From Mortierella sp. BCC40632 (taxonomy: Eukaryota; Mortierellomycota; Mortierellomycetes; Mortierellales; Mortierellaceae), in NCBI GenBank assembly GCA_011634665.1, contig WAEK01000001.1, positions 1,069,501 to 1,133,500 on the forward strand: a DNA stretch of 64,000 bases, read 5' to 3'. Under the pieces are notes generated by a model. The model ran no database searches and was not told the origin of the DNA. It was given only the letters and a program-made list of their open reading frames with translations. Both the position numbers and the translations under genes were made by a program. Position 1 is the stretch's first letter, and each line of letters begins with the position of its first letter. Below are positions 36,660 to 46,869 of this stretch, piece by piece.

Positions 36660-37250
36660 AAAAAGGGAAAAAAAAGAAAAAGAAAAAAGAAAAAAAGAAA
36701 AGAATGAGAATGGAAATGAAAAGAAACGAAAAGAAAAGAAACGAAAAAAAAGGATAAGAAAAAAAGGGATAAAAGAAATGAACACATGCATCCACACACG
36801 CACACAAGCACACTCACACAAGCACACGCACACTCACTCACTCTCACACAGACAGAGTAATGTAATTTGTATATAAAGTATCATCCAACCCGTCCTGCTG
36901 AAAAAAGAAAAAGTTTTGTCGTTCTAATGGATTAGACAACCCGAGGCCCTAGATGAGAGGCAATTCAGTTTTTACTTTGTCCTACTTTTGAAAAAAGCAA
37001 TCCACCCGGATCCCTGTCGCCGGTTCCCAGTCTCTTAGTGGCACGTCAATGTTCATTCTCTTGATGTTGTCATGGTCATTCGACAGAATGAATTGATAAG
37101 TTGATAATCGTAGAGTCGAAAGAATAGGTATGTCTAGCTTGTCCATTTAGACCACTAAGAATACCTTCATGCCTAGCACAGCTAATCGAGACCAATTAGG
37201 TTTTCCAGATCTACAACGGAATTGAAATCAGTGGAACAGCAAAAATCAGT
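36660..37250. other. Spacer after the histidine kinase
   Basis: The first 200 bases are A-rich (GAAAA repeats at 36660-36770) and then CA-rich (36780-36850). They are followed by about 400 bases without a repeat or supported gene. This is probably the kinase 3' UTR and terminator plus the left border of the duplicated locus. Confidence 0.5.
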
Positions 37251-38005
37251 TGGTGTGGTGTCATTGGAGGTGGATCAAGAACGAATACGGTCGCGTTCCT
37301 GTGTTTGTGGCTGGAAAGGAACGCGCTCTCGATAGTCGATCTCTTGAACCATTTTATTTTTTTCACCCGACTCTAATTTTCAAGAGAGGCTGTGCGGACC
37401 AGGAAATGCATGCATGTTGATGCTTGGTCTGTGCAACTTGTGCTTTGCCCATCTCTGTTAGGGGGGGGCTCAGCCCAATGTAATAAAGGGCGACGCACTG
37501 ATGCAAAAGCAGCTGCATGCCTGGAGGAGCGACTTTCTCTTCATTCTTCACTCTCGCTCTCGCATTCTCGCTCTCTTACACTCTCACTTTCTCACTCTTT
37601 CACTCTCTCACTCTCACACGTCAGTCCTTACTTTCCACTCACGCCTCTCTTCTCACGAACACAGATTTTCATATTTGATGGGCGTGCACAGACCCCTCCT
37701 CGAGGATGTCACAGCCACCCAGAGATAAACAATGACATGTGCTGTGTGAAAGCTTTTTGCACTTTGGCTTTTCCTTTGTCTTCATCCCGCAGCCATCACC
37801 ATCTTCATCTCGATCTCATTGCCATTACCATAGCCATAACCACAGTCATTGCCATTGCCATCTGCCACCTCCACGTGCCATCTCTTCTCTCTCCCCCTTC
37901 TATTGTCTTTGTTCTTTCGTCTGGCCACCCCACCCCTGTCTCTCTCTGCCTTCTCCGCTCCTTTTCCTACCCACCTCTCTCTCTCACTTTCTCTCTTTTT
38001 CTCTC

Positions 38006-38040
<35 letters not shown>

Positions 38041-38258
38041 CTTCCATTATTTTTCTTGCTCTCTTTGTTTTTTTTCTCAATCTTGCGCACTGTCCTGTGC
38101 GCATTTTATAAGCATCAGCAGCAGTATCAGCAGCAGCAGCAGCAACAGCAACAGTAGTTAAAAAAAAACAACTCTTTTTGAGAAAAAAAAAAGTATTAAA
38201 ACAAGAAAAGAAAAAAAAAGGATAAAAAAAAAAAGAAAAAAATATATTTATTGCCAAT

Positions 38259-39379
38259 ATGAAGGTAAATGGTTTACTCCTCAATGTCCTTGCGTTATCC
38301 TTCCTTGCCTTTTGGAGGTCCTTTTGACAAAATGACAAGATCCCAAAAATTCTAATATTGTTTTCACTTGTCTTTCATAGTCCGAAGCCATGAGCAAGCT
38401 CATGACCCTGAGGCGCCAGCACCAACAGGAGCTTCAGGAACGGCAACAGCAACGACAACAGCTGCAGCAGGAGCAAAAGCAGCATCAGCAACAAGAACAG
38501 CAAGAGCAACAGCAGCAATATCGGCGACAACAGCGACAACAGCGACAGCAACAACAACAACAACAGCAGCTGCAACGGAAGCAGCAGCAGCAGGACCAAG
38601 CTCTGGAGAGCTTGTTGGAGCGAATGCAGCTCCAGCAACAGCAGCCCCGGCAACAGCAGCCCCAGGGATTGGAAAATCTCTTGGATCGGCTGCAGCTGAC
38701 TCCATCCCCGTCCTCGTCACCATCCTCGTCACCGTCCCCATCCTCGTCGCCGTCGCCCCTGCCATCGCCCCTGCCATTGCCGTCCCCCGGATTGCCGCCC
38801 CTGCCGGCCCCGCTCCCCCTGCCCTCCACCTTCCGGTCGTTGATATTTTCGTCCGGAGGTGCCCAGCTGGAGTTTGAGTCAGACGATGACGGTTCGTCCT
38901 CGACTTCGTCTCCGCCCAACTCCCCTCGGCCCCAGAGCCGACCAGTGTCCCAGAGAGTCCCTGGAACACTTGCGCCAATTCCCTCCTCCTCCTCCCCCTC
39001 CCCTCCTCCTCCACCTTCCTCTCCCTCTCCATCCCTTTTCCCTCCTCTTCCACCTTCCTCTCCCTCGTCCTCCTCTTCCTCTTCCTTTTTCCTCCTCCAT
39101 ACTCTTCCTCTTCCTCTTCATCATCATCATCATCATCATCATCGTCATCCTCTTCTTTTCTTTTCCATCGTCTCATCTCCTTTTTCTCTTCTTCTGCCCT
39201 CATCTCCTCCTCTTCTTTCCTCTTCTTTTCCTCATCCATCATCATCTCTTTCTCTTCCTCCCTCCTCCCCTTCTCCCTCTCCCTCTCCCTCGCCATCTCC
39301 ATCCCCATCTCCATCTCCTCCTACTTCCCTGTCCCTTCCCCCTGTCCTCCCCCTTCCCCCCATCTCCCTCCTCCCCTGA
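38259..39379 (+). CDS. Copy 1 N-terminal frame: poly-Gln, Ser/Pro-rich protein of unknown family
   Basis: I do not recognise this protein. A two-codon first exon (ATG AAG at 38259-38264) followed by a GTAAAT donor and a TTTCATAG acceptor (38380) joins in phase to an open frame starting SEAMSKLMTLRRQHQQELQ. The alternative start is the ATG at 38390. A Gln-rich coiled-coil-like stretch of about 80 residues with LESLLERMQLQQ and LENLLDRLQL heptads follows, then a Ser-Pro run. Next comes a block shared with copy 2 (LPAPLPLPS, IFSSGG, LEFESDDD), then Ser/Pro/His low complexity to a TGA at 39377-39379. The frame after that stop continues in the same phase into the acidic part. The stop may therefore be real, a sequence error in the CT tract, or bypassed by an undetected intron. 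Confidence 0.5.
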
Positions 39380-40654
39380 TGTTTCTCTTTCCCCCCCCAT
39401 CGTCCCTCTCCCCCCACCGCGGCTCCTTTCCCCGCCGCGGTTCCGATCCTCACGTTGGTGCAGCCACCACCACAAGTGCTGCCCAACGTCTCCCTTCCTT
39501 CTCTCCTCCCCCCTGCCACAGCCGTGCCGCTCACAACGGCCGTGGTACATGCGACGACGGGTCCCCGAGTGACCCGGCGCTGTCCTCGGGGACAGCCCTA
39601 CCCGTCGTCGAGCGTCCGTCGTGGCCACCTCGAGGCCCGACGGCGCGACCTCCTCCGGCTGAGGACCCCCCGTCCTGCAGCACAGCCCGTGGTTCCGGCT
39701 CCAGCTCCGGTTCTGGCTGTGCTGCCCTTCAGCCAGCGCTGTCCCCGAGTCACACCATGCCGTCCTCGGGGACAGCCTTATCCACCCCCCGGCACCCGTC
39801 GTGCCCATGTTTTGGCACGGCGGAATGCCCTTCTGCGATCGCGGGCCCCTAGACCCGCAGCACAGCCTCCGGTCCAGGCTGTGTTGCCCCGTGATCGCAG
39901 CCATCCTCGCGAGACGGCTGGCCGTCTCCGGGGATGGCCATATCCCCCGGCCCACGTCCGTCGTGCCATTCTAGAGGCACGGCGACGTGAGGCCACCCAG
40001 TGGCCAACTCGACCTGCAGCGCAGCCGGTTCTGCCTGCAGCTCAGTCGGCACCACTTGCAGTGCAGCCGGTCCTGCTTGCAGTGGCACCACTGGGTCCCA
40101 CTACCTCCTTCCTCGGGGCCAAACGGCCCCTCGATGATGATGAGGAGGGCTCGCTCAAGAAGAAGAGGGCCAAAGTGAGCGAGCCCGAGGAGGAGGTAGT
40201 GGTATCGGGGGTGGATACGGAGGAGGAGGAGGAGGAGGAGGAGGTCGACGACAATGAGGAGGTCGTCGACAATGAGGAAATCGACGACGAGGAAGAGGTC
40301 GTCGATTTTGGGGAGGTCGACGATGAGGAGGTCGTCGACGAGGATCAGGAGGTCGTCCTGGCTGACGACCTCCTTGCCGATCATGACCACGACCTAGAGG
40401 AAGAGGACGTGGTCATGATCGAGGAGCAGGTTGAGGCGGAGTCTGCTGTAGACGGCAGCAGCGGCTCCGAGCAACCTCAGCCTGCTGAGGAGGCCATGGA
40501 GGTTGAAGAAATCCCGGAGAGTGAGGGATTCTTTGATCTCCATGCCTCCTCTCGGATGGCACTGGGAACCCTTAGACCCAGTGCCATCTATCTCTTCACC
40601 GCGACCATGGGTTTAGAAATGGCCTGGCGCCTGTTTAGCCTGTGGCGTGGATGA
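39380..40654 (+). CDS. Copy 1 C-terminal frame: triplicated basic repeat plus Asp/Glu-rich domain
   Basis: Same reading frame as the upstream Gln-rich frame but separated by one TGA. There is no ATG before 40494, so it is probably the 3' part of one protein rather than a separate gene. It encodes three tandem units of about 45-55 residues (RCPRGQPYPSSSVRRG, CRPRGQPYPPPGTRRA, GRLRGWPYPPAHVRRA, each followed by LEARRR-like and PRPAAQP-like text). Then comes a Lys-rich patch (SLKKKRAKVSEPEEE, a possible nuclear signal), long Glu/Asp tracts with DDLLADHDHDLEEEDVVM, and the end GFFDLHASSRMALGTLRPSA. Copy 2 shares the whole C-terminal order. Basic-then-acidic composition suggests a nuclear or chromatin protein, which is a guess. 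Confidence 0.5.
   Translation, partial: CFSFPPHRPSPPTAAPFPAAVPILTLVQPPPQVLPNVSLPSLLPPATAVPLTTAVVHATTGPRVTRRCPRGQPYPSSSVRRGHLEARRRDLLRLRTPRPAAQPVVPAPAPVLAVLPFSQRCPRVTPCRPRGQPYPPPGTRRAHVLARRNALLRSRAPRPAAQPPVQAVLPRDRSHPRETAGRLRGWPYPPAHVRRAILEARRREATQWPTRPAAQPVLPAAQSAPLAVQPVLLAVAPLGPTTSFLGAKRPLDDDEEGSLKKKRAKVSEPEEEVVVSGVDTEEEEEEEEVDDNEEVVDNEEIDDEEEVVDFGEVDDEEVVDEDQEVVLADDLLADHDHDLEEEDVVMIEEQVEAESAVDGSSGSEQPQPAEEAMEVEEIPESEGFFDLHASSRMALGTLRPSAIYLFTATMGLEMAWRLFSLWRG
39557..40035 (+). repeat. Three tandem protein-coding repeat units
   Basis: Units begin near 39560, 39741 and 39902, marked by CCTCGGGGACAGCC-like text, then CGTCGTG, then a GACCCGCAGCACAGCC-like end. They are diverged (roughly three quarters identical by eye). 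Copy 2 has only one unit (about 48310-48440), so the expansion happened in copy 1 or was lost from copy 2. Confidence 0.65.
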
Positions 40655-42610
40655 ATAGACAAATAGACGACCTAGACGACATAGACGGATAGACATCTAG
40701 ATGTCTAGACCTGGTAAGTTGTCTCCCCCTTTTTTTTCTGTCAAGGTCAATGATATGAATGCCATGTTTGTCTAACGTTTCCTGACTTCCTCTCCTACCA
40801 TTTTTTTTTTTTTTTTTTACCCCCCTATCTTTCCCATTATTTTTCAATTTTCTCCGCTTTCATTTTCCAACTCCATCCTTCACATTCACCCATACTCCAA
40901 TTCTTGTTCAACACAAACTACACCTCTTTTTCCTCCTTTCACTTGCTTTCACTCTACCATTTATTTTCCCCTTTTCGCCACTCCTCATTTTTCTCCGCCT
41001 TTGTTTTTCCATTCCTATTCCTGCTCTCTCTCTTTTTTTTTTTTTTTTTTTTTTTCTTTTTTTACTCTGGACCCCATTATACGACCTGGACCGCTCGTAC
41101 TTTCTGTTGACGATTATTTGGATTCAGCCTCGGCAGGAGCCAAAAGGCTATATAGAGTGCTAAGGTAAGTTGGGTCACGGAGAGAGAGTAGGTGTGAGGC
41201 TGGTGGCTGAAGGAGTCGATGGTGTAAGAGGGTGTCGTGGAACTCAGGGCGGCTGCAGCAGATGTCTTCAGCAGACATCTTAGCTTGAGGTAGCGCCTTG
41301 TTTCTGGGAAGTCGAGGGGGGTCCATTTTTGGACCCTCCGCGGCTTTTCCTCGGCAGTCCTAGAGGGCTGTTGGCGGCGGCCCCAATGGTGGGCCACGGC
41401 GCAACGGTCAAGGCAGCCGATGAGTTGGCGGTCGGTGGTCAGGGATTCTATTGATCCCTGGAGGCTCTCAGGAGTCTTTTGGGCAAGTGTGCCGTTTTAG
41501 TATAGTTTTTTATTATTTTGTTCTTTTCCACAGCCGGGGTCCCTTGGGCCCCACTTTTGTTTTGAGGTGAGTGGGTGGATAGTGAGGCGGGCGGTACGAG
41601 TAGTGGAGCAGGAGTAGGAGCATGAACATGAACAGGAACATTAACAGGAACAGGAACAGGAGCATGGGAAAGAAAAGAGGTGGTGGCAGTAGTGGGTGGG
41701 TGTTTTACATACTCGATTCCCCTGGGTCACCTTACTCTCTGTATGTGGATTTTCTATATGCAGGCTTTAGATAGTCTTTATATATTATTTTTCCAAACTT
41801 GTTCGTTTTCCATCTACTGCAGCTTGGCCGCTGGTTTCAACGGTTGGCTGCAGGAGATGGGTCTTGTTATGCCTTTTCCACTTTGGTGGGAAAGAAGGGA
41901 GAGGGGTGGGTGGAGAAGAGATAGTTAGTAATAGGCAGAAAAGAGAAAAAGAGGGCTATGGTGAGAAGGGGAGAGTAGGCGGATGGCGAAGAAAAAGAGG
42001 TGACAAGAAAAAAGAAAGAGGCGGATGAAATAAGGGAGCGGTGGTGATAAGAGAGTTGTGAGGAAGAGGAGACGGTGGCAGCAGCGGCAGGAAGACTTGT
42101 TCATTTCTGCCTGGTGTGGCTAGTCGGAGGTTTGCCTCTGACCAGCTTCAACACGCAGGTTCTGTTTGACTTTCTTGGCTGTGGGTCTTACATAGTCGGA
42201 GAGTTGAGTTGGTGTTTTTTATTATTTTTTTCCCTCTTTTCTTTTGGCACACTCCCAGTCATCGGCTCATAGAAAATGCTGGCTCTTCGGCATCTTGCCT
42301 CGCTGGTGCGCCAGAGGCCGACATCAGGCCTCGGGACTGTATCGAGGAGAGCCCGACTGACCAGGGACTTGGTGTGTAAGTCCTTGGGTTGAGTGTTTGT
42401 TGAGGACTGAGCCTGTGGCAAGACTGAGTCTCCCTCTCCTTCTTCATCGGAGACTCGGCTTAGCACCAGGCCTCCTCTCTCTACTGACTCTTTCTCACCG
42501 AAGCACGGGCCTAGGGCACAGTTTTGGATACCCTAGATGATGCTGGAGTCTTGGTACATTATAGAGTAGAAATGTATCCTTGACTACCATAGAGCATCAT
42601 AGATGTAGAG
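40655..42610 (+). other. Copy 1 downstream tract with conserved splice sites and no plus-strand frame
   Basis: After the stop codon, both copies share consensus splice signals at matching places. Copy 1 has donor GTAAGT 40714-40719, acceptor ending 41127, a 37-base exon (41128-41164), donor GTAAGT 41165-41170 and acceptor TTTTCCACAG ending 41533. The exons hold no continuing frame. The tract is therefore best read as a spliced long 3' UTR or an overlapping non-coding RNA. The later part (about 42130-42590) is the best-conserved piece of the locus. Everything functional here is inference. Confidence 0.5.
42188..42508 (-). other. Copy 1 conserved minus-strand open frame in the locus core
   Basis: The frame is open for about 107 codons with no ATG; it begins after a CATCTAG that could be an acceptor and ends at ATG TAA, where GTAAGA could instead be a donor. 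Text includes SRVSDEEGEGDSVLPQ, PKDLHTKSLVSRALLD and FYEPMTGSVPKEKREKN. Compared with copy 2 (50562 region), two differences are silent (Lys AAG/AAA, Leu TTA/CTA) and one is Ser to Thr. No family is recognised. Confidence 0.35.
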
Positions 42611-42749
42611 TATCCTAGACTTGATTGGGCAAGGTCAAGTCGAGGCGCTGGCGATTCCAGTCAGCACGACCAAGGCCAGTTACTGGTTGTCCCAGCCAGT
42701 ACACTCAAGGTCAGGTGCTGGTGACCCCAACCAGCATGACTGAGGTCGA

Positions 42750-42935
42750 TACACCCACTGGAACACAACCAGGTGCACCCACGGAACACGACCAGGTGCA
42801 CCCACGGAACACGACCAGGTGCACCCACGGAACACGACCAGGTGCACCCACGGAACACGACCAGGTGCACCCACGGAACACGACCAGGTGCACCCACCGG
42901 AACACAACCAGGTGTACCCACCGGAACACGACTGG
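42750..42935. repeat. 23-bp minisatellite, about eight units
   Basis: Unit GGTGCACCCACGGAACACG plus ACCA repeats head to tail with few changes; the outer units (ACTGGAACACAACC, CCACCGGAACACGACT) are diverged. Copy 2 has at most one or two degenerate units at the matching place (51060-51130). There are no spacers, so this is a tandem repeat and not a CRISPR-like array. Open frames through it are by-products of the repeat. Confidence 0.9.
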
Positions 42936-43525
42936 AGGTGCTACCAGATCACAACCAGATAAACCCACTGGAACACAACTGGATGCACAACTGGACGCAC
43001 GACTGGACACACGACCAGAAGCACCAACCGGATAACGACCGGAAACAACAACTGGATCATGGCCGAACACACTCTCCGGATTATGACCAGCTATACCCAC
43101 GGACTCTGGAATATACCACGGACTCTGGAATATACCATTAGACAAACGCTGGAAAATACCCAATAGACACCAGCAGAGTACCCAGAGTACCCAGAGCGCT
43201 AAAAAAAAACGAAGGCCGGGCCAACAGAAGGCTAGGAATTGACGTGGAAACGAAAAAAGGACCGAACAAGGATCAAACAAGGACCGAATAGGAACCTAGC
43301 AGGGACCAAATGAGGGACAGCAGGGACCTAGCGGGAACCTTACACGGACCAAACAACGAACGAGTAAGCAATGGGCATGAAACGAGGGTTGAATAGGCAT
43401 GGAACAAAGATGGAGCGGGTAAGGAGCTAGCAAAGAACTAGTAAAGCGCGGACCAGACAAGACCCCAGAACAGTACGCCAGGCTAGGGGCAATGCTGGCT
43501 AGGTCACCCGCCTTGGTGAGGTAGG

Positions 43526-43650
43526 ACATCAGGCAGGTCGAGGTAGGACTCCAGGTAGGACTCCAGGTAGGACTCCAGGTAGGACTCCAGGTAGGACTCC
43601 AGGTAGGACGTCAGGTAGGACGTCAGGTAGGACACCAAGTAGGGCGTCAG
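43526..43650. repeat. 12-bp minisatellite AGGTAGGACTCC
   Basis: About nine head-to-tail units of AGGTAGGACTCC with ACGTC and ACACC variants toward the right end. The minus strand reads as Val-Leu-Pro-Gly repeats, a translation artefact of a 12-base period. Confidence 0.88.
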
Positions 43651-43894
43651 CCATTATGAGACAGGATGCCATTATGAGGTAGGACACCTGCCAACGATGA
43701 GGCAGGATGCTGTGCAAGGCGCATGCAGGAAGAAGGCCAGGCAAAGCAAAGGAAGTCAAGCGCATAAAAAAGAAAAAGTGCAAACAACCAACCAATCAAC
43801 CAACCTACCAAGGCAGGACAAAGCACAGGCGGCAACGCAAAGCAAAGCAAAAAGCAACAAAAAAAAAAAAAAAAAAAGCAGCCAGTCAGCCAAC

Positions 43895-44034
43895 CTACCG
43901 ACCTACTGACCTATCAGCCTACCAACCTATCAGCCTACCAACCTATCAGCCTACCAACCTATCAACCTACCAACCTATCAACCTACCAACCTATCAACCT
44001 ACCAACCTATCAACCTACCAACCTATCAACCAAG
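43895..44034. repeat. 16-bp minisatellite CTACCAACCTATCAAC
   Basis: Eight or so units of a 16-base CTACC-AACCTAT-CA(A/G)C repeat, more uniform on the right. It is flanked on both sides by related sequence of about 50 bases (AGGCAGGA-AAAGCACAGG...AACGCAAA) that runs into a poly-A tract each time (43809-43878 and 44036-44129), so the array sits inside a direct repeat. Confidence 0.85.
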
Positions 44035-44095
44035 CAAGGCAGGAAAAAGCACAGGTGACAATGCAACGCAAATCAAAACAAAGCGAGGCGAATAG

Positions 44096-44129
<34 letters not shown>

Positions 44130-44131
<2 letters not shown>

Positions 44132-44728
44132 AACGAGTCGGGCACGACTAGGTGCCGACAAGCTCCAGACATATTTAATTGTGTTAGATAGAGTAGCCTA
44201 GCTGGGACATTTGTATATACTTCATTGCTTTTATCTGCTATAAAAATAGTTGCTTTTCCTTTCACTTGTTACTTGAGACTGAGTGGTGTCTACAGAGTGA
44301 GAGGCTCAGATGGTTCACTCTAATCCTCGCAGGATCTGGTCAAGAGGAGAGGGGGATCTGGAGACATAAAGTCAGATAGGGTGTGAAAAGCACGAGGCAT
44401 GGAAAGGAACCACTAGGTTTGTAGGTGCTGAGAGTGATCTTTTCATTTCTTCATTTTTTGGGTCCTTGTCGAGACCTGATCCTGGCAGAATCGGCAATAC
44501 CATAAAGAAAAAATAATAATAATAAAAACAAGCATATAGTTGGAAAAATAAGCTGGGTCTCGAGTAGAAAGAGAAGCTCTCTAACGACATGGAGGTACAC
44601 TATCAGCTGTAATTAATCAAAGACCAAAGAAAGTTGGATTAACAGCAATTAGAAGAGAGAGTGTAGCAGGTCTCACCTCTCGCAAAGGGCCTATCCGCCC
44701 TATTTTCTCCTCTCTTCTCTAGTCTCAT

Positions 44729-44759
<31 letters not shown>

Positions 44760-46869
44760 AGCTCTCTCTAGACATCTGGATTTTGACAATCATGCTCAAT
44801 CACAAGTACTCTCGGAGTCACTTTAATGCCGAGATTCTCTCCTCGTAACCAGTAACCCTTCCTTACCGACTTCATAGAGTTTAGTTCAAGAGTCGCCTTT
44901 AAGAAGTTTGCGTTCGTCCTGCTTAGTAAATAATGAAAATACTGAAAAGATCAGTAGCCTCGTGACCACGCTCATGATGTTGGCTCCAATCCGCGCAGTT
45001 TATGTGGACCCTACAATTCTCTAACCTTTAGCGCTTGAATTACATGGAGGTAATCGCAGCTTGGAAAAAGAGTTCTTGGCGTGTTTGTCAGTTCCCAATA
45101 CCAGACCTGCCTTCTCAGGATGGTCGATGTACCCTATCAGATGGCTGCAGGTCCGGGAAAGTTGTATAAAGTGTGAGCTAGACAATCAACCTATAGTGAA
45201 TCGCATCACGCCTGTCTTGGACTAGTCGATTGGATAAAGACACTGAGCTTTTTTGTAACGTTTTTGATATCACCTGGCCAAAAGAAGATCAATTTCCAAG
45301 AGTTCAATAAGCTCTTGTCAGAAGGTTCATGCTGACATACCGCTGTTGACTGGACAAAACCAAAGATGGCCCGGGCCCTATCACTTGCGCGAGTCCGTCT
45401 CATCGTCTTTAAGACATTGGAGAAGCTAGAGCGTTAAAATCGTGGTTGAAAAGAAAGGTCCTACCTCATCTCCATTAAAGCTGGATACCGGGTTTCTCCT
45501 GTCCAGTTTGGTGAAATGATTGTCTCTTGCAGATTTTCATGCTCTCCCATTTTCCTTCAGGATTTATAGGATCGGTGTCCATGGTGGACAAATGAATAGT
45601 CGGTTCTAACTCGTCTACTGTAAAGCGTCTTTTGCAGCTGCATCGTCTCGAATCTCTAGAACATGTACCTTCTAAACTATCCGTGGTCAATACCCCATCC
45701 GTGTCCTAGTCATCAGCGCAATCTCAGACTCTAGAGGGTCGAGTAAACCACTTCGTACTCGTTCAGATTCTTCATTAGTCTCATCAAGACCTAGATCTTA
45801 CTTGTGTTCATTAGCTCGCCATGTATCAACTAATGAGCCATTCGATCAAGATAAACGCTCTTTCACTTCTCCCTTTTACTATACCAACATCTCGTGTCCG
45901 CCTCGAAAGTTTGTCCAGTTGTAGACCTTCTCTCAAGGTGTACTTGACTGGCAGTCTTCCATACATATCTTGCTCTTCTTCCATAGTCTTCCATAGATAC
46001 TTTGTATGTCCATGGTTTGCAATGTCTAAGAAAGTAATAGAGTAGTTTTAACATGTGCAGCGATATTTCCTTCTAAATACCATACCTTACTTGTTTTTCA
46101 GTTGAGTAGTTTCTGGGGGGTTTGATTTTGACCTTGGAAAAGGGGGCGACTGCACTTTTCAGCAGCATCGCCTTCAGATTTCTTGTGTCTTATCACTATG
46201 ACTGACAGGTCCATCTTTCTTTGCATCTATCATGCATTATCCTGGCAGAGCCTTTTTTTTTGTTAGTCAATCGGTCGTTTAGTTCTCCCTCCAAGATCAG
46301 GATTGGTAGCGTCGCCTTTGCGGACTTGTTGGTAGGGTGATCTGGGACAATACTCGGCATCCACTCCCAATAGTTTGACGCTCCCATCTTTCGTCGGTAT
46401 GCTTTTCCTAAGCTGTCTGCATTCAATATTGGCATCCCTGTGCTTGCGCCATCTGCTCCAATAATATTTCCATGGGGGTTGAAACTTACGGAAACGACTG
46501 CCAGCTATTGTCACCATCTGGAGGCTGATGAGTGCCCTGGTTCTTCTGACCGTAGCTATCAGTTCTGTTGACGCCACCATTTAGGATGGTGTTGTTGGTT
46601 CCTAGAGCTACTGGTTCCTGGGGCTGCTAAATTGCTTGTGGCCTCGAGTAGCCATCTCTATTCCAGTCTCTACTGCAGTCTCATATGTCGTCTCTTGTAA
46701 CTGCGGCGTGGGTCGGTTGGGGTGAGATGTGCAAGGTTGGTTAGAAGTGCAGATCTTCTTCCATTTTTGTTCTTTGAAGCGCTGAGGTGGCTGGGGAGAC
46801 GTCAAATGGTCGAGACTAATAAGGATGGCCAGATCTACCAAGGACTGACATCAGTGGACAAGCGAGTGA
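44130..46869. other. Spacer between the two locus copies, no supported gene
   Basis: A (CT)n tract is at 44736-44760. Several minus-strand stretches read as plausible protein (45690-45475: DELEPTIHLSTMDTDP; 46580-46263: KYYWSRWRKHRDANIECRQL; 46841-46608: RFKEQKWKKICTSNQP) but are in different frames with stops between them. I found no splice chain joining them. They could be a decayed gene or mobile element of a kind I do not recognise. Confidence 0.45.

Larger units (their letters stand above)
37251..43210 (+). repeat. Copy 1 of a duplicated lineage-specific locus
   Basis: Homology to copy 2 (46870-51260, same orientation) starts at GTTGGTGTGGTGTCATTGG (37249 region; 46872 region) and can be followed through ATGCATGCATG (37407), a GCCATTGCCATC block, the Ser/Pro and acidic open frames, two conserved splice-like exon borders, a core of about 400 bases, and ACCAGCAGAGTACCCAGAG (about 43168). 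Copy 1 is longer because of a poly-Gln insertion (about 38110-38700), an expanded CT tract (38980-39420), two extra protein-repeat units and a 23-bp minisatellite. The part encoding protein is GC-rich compared with the surroundings. Confidence 0.8.

Noticed and set aside
38400..39314. 304-codon minus-strand open frame opposite the poly-Gln protein
   Set aside because: It is the antisense shadow of CAG and TCC repeats (Ala/Val and Glu/Arg strings) with no independent motif.
39557..40035. Collagen- or elastin-like repeats
   Set aside because: The period is about 45-55 residues with Arg-rich text, not a Gly-X-Y or short Pro-Gly repeat.
42750..42935. CRISPR-like array
   Set aside because: Units are head to tail with no unique spacers; it is a minisatellite in a eukaryotic genome.
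44130..46869. A hidden minus-strand gene built from the plausible fragments at 45475-46841
   Set aside because: The fragments lie in different frames with stops, and I could not find a phase-consistent splice chain or any family motif.
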